Shown here: positions 1 to 7,522 of the stretch, one piece after another
Numbering within the stretch: position 1 is the stretch's first letter
Layout: each line of letters starts with the position of its first letter
Assembly: GCA_013388445.1 (NCBI GenBank)
Contig: JACADW010000142.1
Span: 1-35,653, forward strand
Reading direction: 5' to 3'
From: Acidobacteriota bacterium
GTDB taxonomy: Bacteria > Acidobacteriota > UBA6911
DNA: 35,653 bases
Made by a program: the position numbers and the translations under genes
Notes under the pieces: generated by a model
What the model saw: only the letters and a program-made list of their open reading frames with translations
Told to the model about the DNA's origin: nothing
The model's database searches: none

Positions 1-197
1 GCGGGGGGCGGCGGCGGCGGAGGCGGCGGAGCGATCAGGAATGTCAGAAGCTCCTGCTCCGGCAGGACGTTGAAGAACACAAGCGGCATGATCACGACCA
101 CAATGACCGCCACCACATGAAGGATCAGGGAAACGATCAAAGTCAGGATCCGCTTCCCGAGATCTCCACGACTCGTTTGATCCAAAGTTTCAAACAT
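1..197 (-). CDS. TonB-like energy transducer, N-terminal part (runs off the window)
   Basis: Only the first 65 codons are inside the window. The ATG at 197-195 follows a GGGGAAG-like ribosome binding site. The product has a short cytoplasmic N-terminus (MFETLDQTSRGDLGKR), one hydrophobic segment at about residues 17-45, and then an uninterrupted proline run from about residue 57 to the window edge. A single N-terminal anchor followed by a proline-rich periplasmic stretch is the standard plan of TonB family proteins, which pass proton-motive energy to outer-membrane receptors. The C-terminal TonB domain lies outside the window, so the family call is an inference. Other proline-rich anchored proteins remain possible. 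The gene has its own promoter at 267-296 and is separated from secF by about 190 bases. Confidence 0.65.
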   Translation of the reverse strand, partial: MFETLDQTSRGDLGKRILTLIVSLILHVVAVIVVVIMPLVFFNVLPEQELLTFLIAPPPPPPPPP

Positions 198-266
198 TTC
201 TTCCCCTCATGGACTGCCCCTGGGGCGACATAGATGGGGCATTGCGGCTCACTGATTTAAGGCGCG

Positions 267-296
267 ATGTTAATATCGAGCCTCAAAAAGTGTCAA
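267..296 (-). promoter_or_regulatory. Sigma70-type promoter for the TonB-like gene
   Basis: On the minus strand a perfect -35 hexamer TTGACA (complement of 291-296) is followed after 18 bases by TAACAT (267-272). An overlapping TATTAA (270-275) sits at the shorter spacing of 15. The predicted start near 260 gives a leader of about 60 bases before the ATG at 197. It also means the TonB-like gene need not depend on read-through from secF. Confidence 0.6.
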
Positions 297-389
297 GCAG
301 TTTTTCCTCCGCATGCCTGTGAATTACGGACGCTTTCATGCTTGTTGAGCGCCACGTTCGATCCTCCGAGGAGGCCGGCGTTCGGCGGA

Positions 390-1586
390 TCAAGCCGTCC
401 GGCGCTTGGGCCTCTCTCCGCTTGACTTATACCACCATTCCACAATGGGACCTGCGATCCCCACCGTCGAGTACGTTCCGATGATGATCCCGACCGTCAG
501 AGCGAAAGAAAACCCGTTCAGCACCTCCCCGCCGAACATCAGCAACGAGAAGACTGCCAGGAAAGTCATCCCGGAGGTCAGTATGGTGCGGCTCAGCGTC
601 TGGTTGATCGACAGGTTGATGACCTGCGTAAGCGATTCCTTGCGCATCAGGCGCAGATTCTCGCGCACGCGGTCAAAGATCACGATAGTGTCATTCACGG
701 AATAGCCGACCAGGGTGAGCAGCGCCGCGATCACGTTCAGCGATATCTCTTTCTGCGTCAAGGCAAAAAGGCCCAGAGTTATGGTCACATCGTGGAAGAG
801 AGCCACGATTGCGGCCACTCCGTAAATCGGCCGGAAGCGAAAACCGATGTAGACCAGCATCCCTAGAAACGAGAGGCCTACGGCCAAGGCCGCTCTGCGA
901 CGGAGGTCCGAACCGACCACGGCACCCACGCTTTCGACCCCCTTGACCGCGAAGGGTCCCGGGTAGAAACCCTTCTTCAGGGTTTCCACGGCCGCGATCG
1001 AAGCCCCCGGAGCCGATCTCAATTCGTCAAGGGAGGTGAGGAGGCCTTCCTTGACCCTGTTGCGATAATCCAGCATGGCGGTGCCGACCGCGACATAGTG
1101 CGCTTCGATCTCCTGCGAGGTCTTGTTCTGGGCCTTCCAGTTATCCGGATCGTTGTCCAGGAGCGCCTTGACGACGGTGTCCAGGCCAGTGTTGTTGAAA
1201 TCAAGGCGCGAGGTTCCCGCGTTCGCCGCGTCGAAGGTCTCGCGCAGCAGGGCCTGCAGCTTGCGTTGACCCGCGTCGACATCCTGCTCGGACCCGAATA
1301 CCGTCTGCATGCGAACGATGACCGTGTTCTTTGCCGGGTCGTCATACCTCTGGATGGTCGTCGTCCCGACAGCTTCGGGTTTCAGTGACCTCCGGATCAG
1401 ATCGATGTCGGGCGTGCTGTTGAACTTCAGGTATATGACCGTTCCACCCGTGAAGTCGATTCCGAGCGCGAACCCCCCGTGCAGATAATACGCGATGCCC
1501 CCGATCAGAAGCAACGCCCAACTGGTCAGGAAGAAGAACCACTTCTTCCCCAGCCAATCAATGGAGACGTTTCTGAATATTTCCAC
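390..1586 (-). CDS. secF: Protein translocase subunit SecF
   Basis: Inner-membrane partner of SecD in the SecDF-YajC complex, which uses the proton gradient to help pull proteins through SecYEG. I place the start at the GTG at 1586. It follows GGGAG with 6 bases of spacing and gives the usual SecF opening (EIFRNVSIDWLGKKW); an upstream GTG at 1619 lacks this support. Six membrane segments are expected: one near residues 18-37 and five in the last 180 residues. The family motifs GIDFTGGT after the first segment and the GYSVNDTIVIFDRVRE block in the C-terminal half are present. At 398 residues it is longer than E. coli SecF (323); the extra length sits in the first periplasmic loop, about residues 110-200. 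It is last in tgt-yajC-secD-secF. Confidence 0.95.
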   Translation of the reverse strand: MEIFRNVSIDWLGKKWFFFLTSWALLLIGGIAYYLHGGFALGIDFTGGTVIYLKFNSTPDIDLIRRSLKPEAVGTTTIQRYDDPAKNTVIVRMQTVFGSEQDVDAGQRKLQALLRETFDAANAGTSRLDFNNTGLDTVVKALLDNDPDNWKAQNKTSQEIEAHYVAVGTAMLDYRNRVKEGLLTSLDELRSAPGASIAAVETLKKGFYPGPFAVKGVESVGAVVGSDLRRRAALAVGLSFLGMLVYIGFRFRPIYGVAAIVALFHDVTITLGLFALTQKEISLNVIAALLTLVGYSVNDTIVIFDRVRENLRLMRKESLTQVINLSINQTLSRTILTSGMTFLAVFSLLMFGGEVLNGFSFALTVGIIIGTYSTVGIAGPIVEWWYKSSGERPKRRTA

Positions 1587-1695
1587 TGCGAACTCCCGGA
1601 GTAATATCGGAGGGATCACTCCATGGCGTCCGGCCCGCCAGCCCGCTCACAGGCCCCACATCCCATTCGACCCCGAAGGGCTCCCTCCGGTTCCC

Positions 1696-3306
1696 TCAAA
1701 TCGAAAGCTTTTCGATCTTGCGCGCGCCGAGCATCCATTCAAACAGCCGATGCGACACGTAGACAGCCGTGAAGACGTTGGCGAGGAGACCCGCCGTCAG
1801 CGTGATTGCAAAGCCGCGGATCGGGCCGGTTCCGAATTGAAACAGGAAGGCGGCGGCGATCAGCGTCGTCGTGTTCGTGTCGAAAATGGTCCAGAAAACC
1901 CTGTTGAATCCCGCGTCCACCGCGGCACGGACCGTCTTGCCGGAGCGCAACTCCTCTTTGATCCTCTCGAATATGAGGATGTTGGCATCGACCGCCATGC
2001 CGATGGCGAGCGCCACCCCGGCTATCCCAGGCAGCGTCAGCGTCGCCCCGACGGCGCCCATGAAGCCGAGGAGGATCAACAGGTTACCTAGCAGGCACCA
2101 GACAGCGTTCAAACCCGACCATTTGTAATAGGCTACTATTGCGATCACGACCAGCGACAGGCCGATCAGAGAAGCCATCACACCTGCCCGGATCGAGTCG
2201 TTCCCCAGCGAGGCGCCGACGGTCCTCTCCTCCAGAATCCTCAGTGAGGCCGGCAAAGCGCCGGAGCGCAGCAGCAACGCAAGGTCCTCCGCCTGCTGAA
2301 CCGTAAAACTGCCGTGGATGATATTCTCGGCTCCGAGCCGCTCGTTGATGACCGGAGCGGAGCTGATTTGCCTGTCGAGGACGATGGCCAGCCGATCGCC
2401 GACATGCTGTGCACTGGCGCGGGATATCAGCTCGGCCCCCTCCGAGTTCAGGAAGAATCCGACCGCCGGTGCGCCATTCGAATCCGTCGACCGCCGCGCG
2501 CTCTTCAGGTGCTTGCCGGTTATAGTCGGCACGCTGCTCACAACCATGTACTCGATCCTCTGATCCTCCTGCCGGTCGTCCCTGTAAGGGAATATCTCAT
2601 AGCCGTCGGGGATCTTGCCCCCGTTGCCCTGTACCGCCGCCTCGATCGTCGAAAAGGGTCCTCCCTGTTCCCTCTTGACAAGCCGGAGCTCAAGCTGCGC
2701 CGTGTTCTGAATGAGCTCCTTGACCCTCTCCGGATCATCGATTCCGGGCAACTCGACGATGATCTGGTCCTGCACCTCCTTGCCGCTTCCTCCATACACC
2801 TGGAGCGTGGGCTCCGTCACGCCGAGCGCGTTGACGCGCCGGTCCAGGGTCTCGAGCGCCTGCCGCACTGTCGACTCCTGAAGCTGTCGAAGGTAGGGAC
2901 CCTGGAAGCTCAGCGAGTAGTTGGTCTTGCCCTCGCTGACCGAACTCCGGACTGAATACTTGCGCCCGAAGTCCGAGGAGAGGTAGTCGCGGACATCCTT
3001 GTCACGAGCGGAGTCCACCTGCTCGATCTCGATCGTCTGCCCGGTGCCCTTCCTCACGATTCCATAGGACAGGTTGCGCGACCTCAGTTCCTGCCCGATC
3101 CGCTCCGCGTCCTGCGCAAGCTCGGCATTCAGGGCATCGTCGGTCACCACCTGCAGCACGAGATGTATGCCTCCCTTGAGGTCGAGTCCGAGGGGCATCC
3201 GCGAGAACCAGGGCTGCCCCTTCCCGCGCGGGCTAACGAAATAGAAAATGCTGATCGCGAAGACTGCCGCGATCATCAGAAGTCTCCACCTCAGGTTCCT
3301 TTGCAT
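1696..3306 (-). CDS. secD: Protein translocase subunit SecD
   Basis: Large subunit of the SecDF translocation motor (536 residues, six membrane segments). The N-terminal membrane segment is at about residues 7-25, followed by the hallmark LGLDLKGGIHLVLQV near residues 39-53. The long periplasmic P1 region covers about residues 55-355. The C-terminal membrane domain contains the GMAVDANILIFERIKEEL block with the Asp used in proton transfer in the family. The ATG at 3306 starts directly before the hydrophobic segment. secD lies 77 bases after yajC, and secF follows about 110 bases downstream, the order normally seen for this complex. Confidence 0.97.
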   Translation of the reverse strand: MQRNLRWRLLMIAAVFAISIFYFVSPRGKGQPWFSRMPLGLDLKGGIHLVLQVVTDDALNAELAQDAERIGQELRSRNLSYGIVRKGTGQTIEIEQVDSARDKDVRDYLSSDFGRKYSVRSSVSEGKTNYSLSFQGPYLRQLQESTVRQALETLDRRVNALGVTEPTLQVYGGSGKEVQDQIIVELPGIDDPERVKELIQNTAQLELRLVKREQGGPFSTIEAAVQGNGGKIPDGYEIFPYRDDRQEDQRIEYMVVSSVPTITGKHLKSARRSTDSNGAPAVGFFLNSEGAELISRASAQHVGDRLAIVLDRQISSAPVINERLGAENIIHGSFTVQQAEDLALLLRSGALPASLRILEERTVGASLGNDSIRAGVMASLIGLSLVVIAIVAYYKWSGLNAVWCLLGNLLILLGFMGAVGATLTLPGIAGVALAIGMAVDANILIFERIKEELRSGKTVRAAVDAGFNRVFWTIFDTNTTTLIAAAFLFQFGTGPIRGFAITLTAGLLANVFTAVYVSHRLFEWMLGARKIEKLSI

Positions 3307-3382
3307 GACAGTACCCTAGTCACTGGCTCCCCGAGTCTCGGCCCTCTCGAGAACGCTCTTTCCTGCTTTCAGCTGGGGGGAA

Positions 3383-3694
3383 TTAGCTGCTCTGGGATTC
3401 GTCGGGAGATTGAAGTCCGGCGATGGCATTCCTGGAGATCTCAATCTTGACTTGATCCGCGATCTTGAGGATGAGGGTCTTTTCTTTCACCCCTGCAACA
3501 ACTCCGTAGATACCCGAACTCGTAATGACCTTGTCGCCGGCCTTAAGAGCGCTGATCATCAAATCCAGCTTCTTCTGCCTCTTGCGCATCGGCATGAAGA
3601 TGAGGAGGTAGAAGATCACGCCGATGATGATGATGGGCGCGAACTGCACCAGTATGTTCTGTGGACCTGCCTGCTGCGCCAGAACCGGCGTCAT
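3383..3694 (-). CDS. yajC: Preprotein translocase accessory subunit YajC
   Basis: Small single-span membrane protein that joins SecDF. The product has one hydrophobic segment at about residues 19-40 (QFAPIIIIGVIFYLLIFMPM), followed by the basic stretch RKRQKK and the soluble domain with GDKVITSSGIYGVV, the typical YajC signature. The ATG at 3694 and a GTG two codons upstream (3700) are both possible starts; neither has a strong ribosome binding site, and I chose ATG. It sits between tgt and secD, as in many bacteria. Confidence 0.92.
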   Translation of the reverse strand: MTPVLAQQAGPQNILVQFAPIIIIGVIFYLLIFMPMRKRQKKLDLMISALKAGDKVITSSGIYGVVAGVKEKTLILKIADQVKIEISRNAIAGLQSPDESQSS

Positions 3695-3755
3695 AGACAC
3701 ATTTCACACGGTGATCACAGGCTCGCCTGCACGGTGCCGTAAGACATGCCCAAAG

Positions 3756-4877
3756 CTACTCGGGCCATTTCTCCATGCACTCCAGCCACTTACCAAACGC
3801 TTTGGAGGCGATAGCCTCCCTTATTTCCTTCATCATGTCAAGATAAAAGGACACATTGTGCATCGTGTTGAGGATGGCGGAAAGATGCTCTCCGGACATA
3901 AACAGATGCCTGAGATAGGCCCTCGAATACCTCCTGCACGTCAGGCATCGGCAGGCAGTATCCAGCGGCCGTTCGTCGCCGGCATAGCACGCATTCTTGA
4001 TGAGTATCCGACCCTCGCTGGTAAACAGACAGCCGTTTCGCGCGTTGCGGGTGGGGAGGACACAGTCGAACATGTCCACGCCAAGCGCCACACTCCGGAC
4101 AATGTCCCGCGGCGTCCCCACACCCATGAGGTACCGGGGCCGGCAGGACGGCAACAGGGGCAGCGTCAATTCCAGCACCTCAAACATGGCGCTCTTCGGC
4201 TCACCGACGCTCAGGCCTCCGACCGCTATCCCTTCGAAACCAAGCTCGACCATAGCCTCAGCCGAGCGCGTGCGGAGCCCCGGATAAACCCCTCCCTGCA
4301 CGATGCCGAACAGGGCCCTCGCCCCATCCGCACTGATACGCCAACGCTCGGCGCACCTTCTAGCCCATTGTACCGAGAGCTCCATGGAGCGCTCGGCGTC
4401 GGCAAAACTGCAGGGATAGGGGGTGCAGTCGTCCAGGACCATGGCTATGTCACTCGACAGCACGTGCTGGATGTCGATGACGCTCTCAGGCGTGAGGAAG
4501 TGCGAGCTGCCGTCGAGATGCGACTGGAAATGGACGCCTTCGGGCGTGATTCTCCGCAGGTCACGATGGCTATATATCTGGTAACCGCCGCTGTCGGTCA
4601 GTAATGCCCTGTCCCAGGCCATGAAGCGGTGCAGCCCGCCGCACCTATGAATCGTCTCCGGGCCCGGGCGCAGATACAGATGGTAGGTGTTGGCGAGCAC
4701 CATCCGGGCGTCCAGGGACTCCAGCCATTCATGGGGCAACGCCTTGACCGTGGCCGCGGTTGCTACCGGCATAAATACCGGCGTCGGGACGTCGCCGTGC
4801 GCCGTGTGCAGGATGCCCGAACGCGCGGCCGTTGCCGCATCGTCGGCAACGATCTCGAAACTGAATCTGGCGCTCAT
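3756..4877 (-). CDS. tgt: Queuine/preQ1 tRNA-guanine transglycosylase
   Basis: Exchanges guanine 34 of the GUN-anticodon tRNAs for the queuosine precursor preQ1. The 373-residue length is normal for the bacterial enzyme. Visible motifs are TDSGGYQIYS, which carries the substrate-binding Asp of the DSGG motif; GIVQGGVYPGLR; the nucleophile region FDCVLPTRNARNG; and the zinc site CRCLTC followed by a distant His (C-x-C-x2-C ... H) near the C-terminus. It is the first gene of tgt-yajC-secD-secF. No queA is present inside the window. The gap to the divergent flavoprotein gene is 96 bases. Confidence 0.96.
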   Translation of the reverse strand: MSARFSFEIVADDAATAARSGILHTAHGDVPTPVFMPVATAATVKALPHEWLESLDARMVLANTYHLYLRPGPETIHRCGGLHRFMAWDRALLTDSGGYQIYSHRDLRRITPEGVHFQSHLDGSSHFLTPESVIDIQHVLSSDIAMVLDDCTPYPCSFADAERSMELSVQWARRCAERWRISADGARALFGIVQGGVYPGLRTRSAEAMVELGFEGIAVGGLSVGEPKSAMFEVLELTLPLLPSCRPRYLMGVGTPRDIVRSVALGVDMFDCVLPTRNARNGCLFTSEGRILIKNACYAGDERPLDTACRCLTCRRYSRAYLRHLFMSGEHLSAILNTMHNVSFYLDMMKEIREAIASKAFGKWLECMEKWPE

Positions 4878-4973
4878 ATGCTGTGCGCGCCGGATCCGTA
4901 CCCGGAGGCAGCATCAGCCGCACAGCCCGGGCGTCTCCGGACGCCAGAGCCTCCTCCACGATGAGGTATAGTA

Positions 4974-6131
4974 ATGATCATGCGGTTCGGTGTCGTAGGC
5001 GCGCGTCTGGCCGGCTCCCATCTCGGATTCCTGCTCGCGCGCTCGGGTCACGAGGTTCTCCTCTTCGACGGCTTGGCCGAAGGCGAGAAACCCTGCGGCG
5101 GCGGCGTGACGCCGAAAGCGATCGACACCGTGGACTGGTTCGCGGCTCATGACCTGCCGCACACGGTCATCGGGACCCTGCGGTTCATCACGCGGGACGG
5201 CAGGACATCAGAAATGAATCTGCACCGCCCCATCCACATTTTCTCGCGCGGCGTGCTCGACCAGGCCCTCAGAAACGACGCCATCGCTGCCGGGTGCCGC
5301 TTCATCGCGCAGCGTGCCGTACGATTCCAGGAACGCGCCGGCCGCTGGGCCATAGCCACTGCCGATGCGGTTCACACCGTGGACTTCCTGGTCGGGGCCG
5401 ACGGGGCCAGGAGCACCGTGCGCTCGATCGTCGCCTCCAGTTTTGAGGCCGGCGACCTCTCCCTCGCGCTCGGCTACTATCTCCCAGGCTCTCACCACAG
5501 CAACTCCGTGGTCACCGCCTTCCAGGAGCCGGAATTCAAAGGATACCTCTGGTCCTTTCCCCGTGTCGACCATTCCTCTGTCGGGATTCTGCGCTGGTTG
5601 CCTGACGCCACTGCCAGAGATCTCCGCCGCCGCGTCGATGAATTCGTCGTCCGACACTATCCTGCGGAAGCCGGAATGGGTCGTCTCTATGCCGCCTGTA
5701 TCCCCTGTCTGAGCGCCCGCCGGCTCTCGAGGCAGCACGTCTGCGGTCCGACCTGGGCACTCGTAGGCGATGCAGCAGGTTTTGCGGACGCCATCACAGG
5801 CGAGGGGATCTATTACGCTCTGCGCTCCGCCGCACTCCTGGCCAGGGCAATTCAGGCCGGAAGGCCATGTCTTTACGAGCGATACTGGCGAGAAGAGTTC
5901 GGTCCTGAGCTTGTTCGTGCCGCCGAGCTCCGCGAGGGATTCTACAGCAGGCGGCTGCGCGGCCGCAGCCTGGCGGAACACGCAGTGCATCTCGCCGGAT
6001 CCAGTTCAAAGGCAGCAAGGCTTGCCGGAGAAGTCATTTCCGGGGAGAAGAGCTACGACCGGCTGCTCTGGCAGATCCTTCTCTGGTGCCCCCAGCTGCT
6101 GTGGCAGGCCCTGCGCAGCCGGTCGCGATAA
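4974..6131 (+). CDS. Geranylgeranyl-reductase-family FAD-dependent oxidoreductase
   Basis: Flavoprotein of the group containing geranylgeranyl reductases and halogenase-like monooxygenases (385 residues). The N-terminal beta-alpha-beta dinucleotide fold reads VVGARLAGSHLG, followed by the acidic end of the second strand (LLFDG). It carries EKPCGGGVTPKA, the conserved CGGG loop, at about residues 42-53. The second FAD motif is LVGDAAGFADAITGEGIYYAL near residues 260-280. In the first motif the middle glycine of GxGxxG is Arg. The ATG at 4974 has GAGG 7 bases upstream; a second ATG at 4980 is the alternative. The substrate cannot be read from sequence: saturation of isoprenoid chains of quinones or lipids is one possibility, and oxidation of another small molecule is another. 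The 3' end overlaps the opposing propeller gene by 79 bases. Confidence 0.82.
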   Translation: MIMRFGVVGARLAGSHLGFLLARSGHEVLLFDGLAEGEKPCGGGVTPKAIDTVDWFAAHDLPHTVIGTLRFITRDGRTSEMNLHRPIHIFSRGVLDQALRNDAIAAGCRFIAQRAVRFQERAGRWAIATADAVHTVDFLVGADGARSTVRSIVASSFEAGDLSLALGYYLPGSHHSNSVVTAFQEPEFKGYLWSFPRVDHSSVGILRWLPDATARDLRRRVDEFVVRHYPAEAGMGRLYAACIPCLSARRLSRQHVCGPTWALVGDAAGFADAITGEGIYYALRSAALLARAIQAGRPCLYERYWREEFGPELVRAAELREGFYSRRLRGRSLAEHAVHLAGSSSKAARLAGEVISGEKSYDRLLWQILLWCPQLLWQALRSRSR

Positions 6132-7150
6132 ACGGGCATCCCCACCCCTCCCCAGGACCGGACCCAGAGCAGCGACTGGCTGTCCGTCAGAAAGAGATCC
6201 CTGCCGGAAACTGCGACACCGACCAGCGTAGGAGCCGCAATGACGTGATCCATCCCACCTGCGGCCGGAGAGAACCGGAACAGGCCCTTCTTGCCCTCGT
6301 AGCACGCCGCGATCAACAGGTCGCCGTCCGGCAGAAATGCCATCCCCTGCGGGCGCGCCAATCCCCGGAAGACGGCCTCCCGGCAGCCGTCCGGCGCAAT
6401 CCGGTAAATGCTGTCACGCAACGCAAAGGTCGGCCCGGTGACGTACACCACATCATTCCTGTCAATGGCCACGTGATATGCAGACACGCTGGGCTCCAGA
6501 CGCGCGAATTCCTCCCTCTCGCCACGCGCCGGATCGACACGATAGATCCGGCCGGTCCTGTCACCGACGTACAGCCTGCCCTGAGAATCGAAGGCGATGC
6601 CGCAGGAAACACCCAGATCCTCGGCCACCACATCGAGGGTTTCAAAATCCGTGTAGCGATACACGATCCCATCGTTGCGGCTCGAAACGTAGAGCTGACC
6701 GTCCGGACCGAAGGCCAGGCCGGTGGGATTCATTATCTGGCAGCTGAACGGAACCTTGTCGCCTTCCCGCGTCACGCGCACCAGAGGCTGGGATACCTCC
6801 TGCCCGCGACTGCCGCTGATAGTCGTAATCACGGTTCCATCCGGCGCCACGACCGGATTGCTTACCGGGTGCAACCCCGCGGCCAGCCTGATCGCCGGGG
6901 TGAAAGGAAAGGCCGCCGAGCTCCGCGAGCCGGAAATCAGAAATACTCCGGTATCACCGGAATCCTCAGGAACCCGGGCGATGATCCTGTCGCCTGACGC
7001 CGATACTATCTCGCCGGCCGTGTTTCCGAAAACGACCTTTGAATGAAATGGGAGCCCGGGCTCAAAACCGCGGCAGTCGATCAAAACCTCGCCCCCGGGG
7101 ACACCCACACGGGGCAGCACATCCAGGATGACGAGATCTTCCGGACGCAT
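6053..7150 (-). CDS. TIG (IPT) domain plus NHL-type beta-propeller protein
   Basis: A 365-residue protein with no clear signal peptide. Residues about 6-85 look like an immunoglobulin-like TIG/IPT domain (PRVGVPGGEVLIDCRGF). Residues about 90-340 show repeated propeller blades with the NHL/SMP-30 rhythm, for example PTGLAFGPDGQLYVSSRNDG, GIAFDSQGRLYVGDR and PQGMAFLPDGDLLIAA. Such proteins usually bind ligands or partners or act as lactonase-like enzymes; no catalytic residues can be assigned here. The last ~25 residues are rich in Arg, Ser and Cys and are read antisense to the end of the convergent flavoprotein gene, so the true functional end may lie near position 6130. Function unknown. Confidence 0.75.
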   Translation of the reverse strand: MRPEDLVILDVLPRVGVPGGEVLIDCRGFEPGLPFHSKVVFGNTAGEIVSASGDRIIARVPEDSGDTGVFLISGSRSSAAFPFTPAIRLAAGLHPVSNPVVAPDGTVITTISGSRGQEVSQPLVRVTREGDKVPFSCQIMNPTGLAFGPDGQLYVSSRNDGIVYRYTDFETLDVVAEDLGVSCGIAFDSQGRLYVGDRTGRIYRVDPARGEREEFARLEPSVSAYHVAIDRNDVVYVTGPTFALRDSIYRIAPDGCREAVFRGLARPQGMAFLPDGDLLIAACYEGKKGLFRFSPAAGGMDHVIAAPTLVGVAVSGRDLFLTDSQSLLWVRSWGGVGMPVYRDRLRRACHSSWGHQRRICQSSRS

Positions 7151-7454
7151 GATGCGGAATTATGGCATCCGTGTCGCTGGCTGACAAGGTGCGGCAGCAG
7201 GGCCCGCACTCGGCACCATAGCGCAGCCGGGCCGAGCCGAGGGAACCGGGAAGATGGACACGTCTTCCTGTTCTGCCGGTTGCATTCGATCAGGCACTTG
7301 TATCTGGCATGCGAGGCAGGGAAACGTCCCTGATTCTTTATGCCTCCCGCGCCGCACACCCCGGGGAGCGATAACTTGCGCCGTGATACCAACCGGCGAT
7401 GCGGATCATGCCCCCGTGCAAGAGCCCCCGCTCTGAGTGCAGCGATGAGGCGCG
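7151..7454. other. Intergenic region upstream of the uvrA promoter
   Basis: About 300 bases lie between the start of the propeller gene (minus) and the uvrA promoter. Open frames crossing it show no recognisable protein signature. I see no tRNA or strong terminator in it. It probably holds the propeller gene's promoter, which I could not pick out. Confidence 0.4.
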
Positions 7455-7483
7455 TTGACACGGCCCGAGGGTGAAAATAACAT
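7455..7483 (+). promoter_or_regulatory. Sigma70-type promoter of uvrA
   Basis: TTGACA at 7455-7460, a 17-base spacer, and TAACAT at 7478-7483. The predicted start is near 7490. This places the in-frame TTG at 7487 outside the transcript and supports translation from the ATG at 7523. No LexA-type palindrome overlaps it, so I see no SOS control. Confidence 0.6.
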
Positions 7484-7522
7484 TGGTTGTTTATCGGCTG
7501 TGCCGCCGGAGCATCAGAGGGA

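Noticed and set aside
4930-4945. GGCGTC-TCCG-GACGCC hairpin between tgt and the flavoprotein gene
   Set aside because: A stable stem-loop, but between divergent starts and without a T tract; no function can be supported.
7487-7522. Upstream TTG start for uvrA
   Set aside because: It lies before the predicted transcription start, has no ribosome binding site, and adds residues unlike the family N-terminus.
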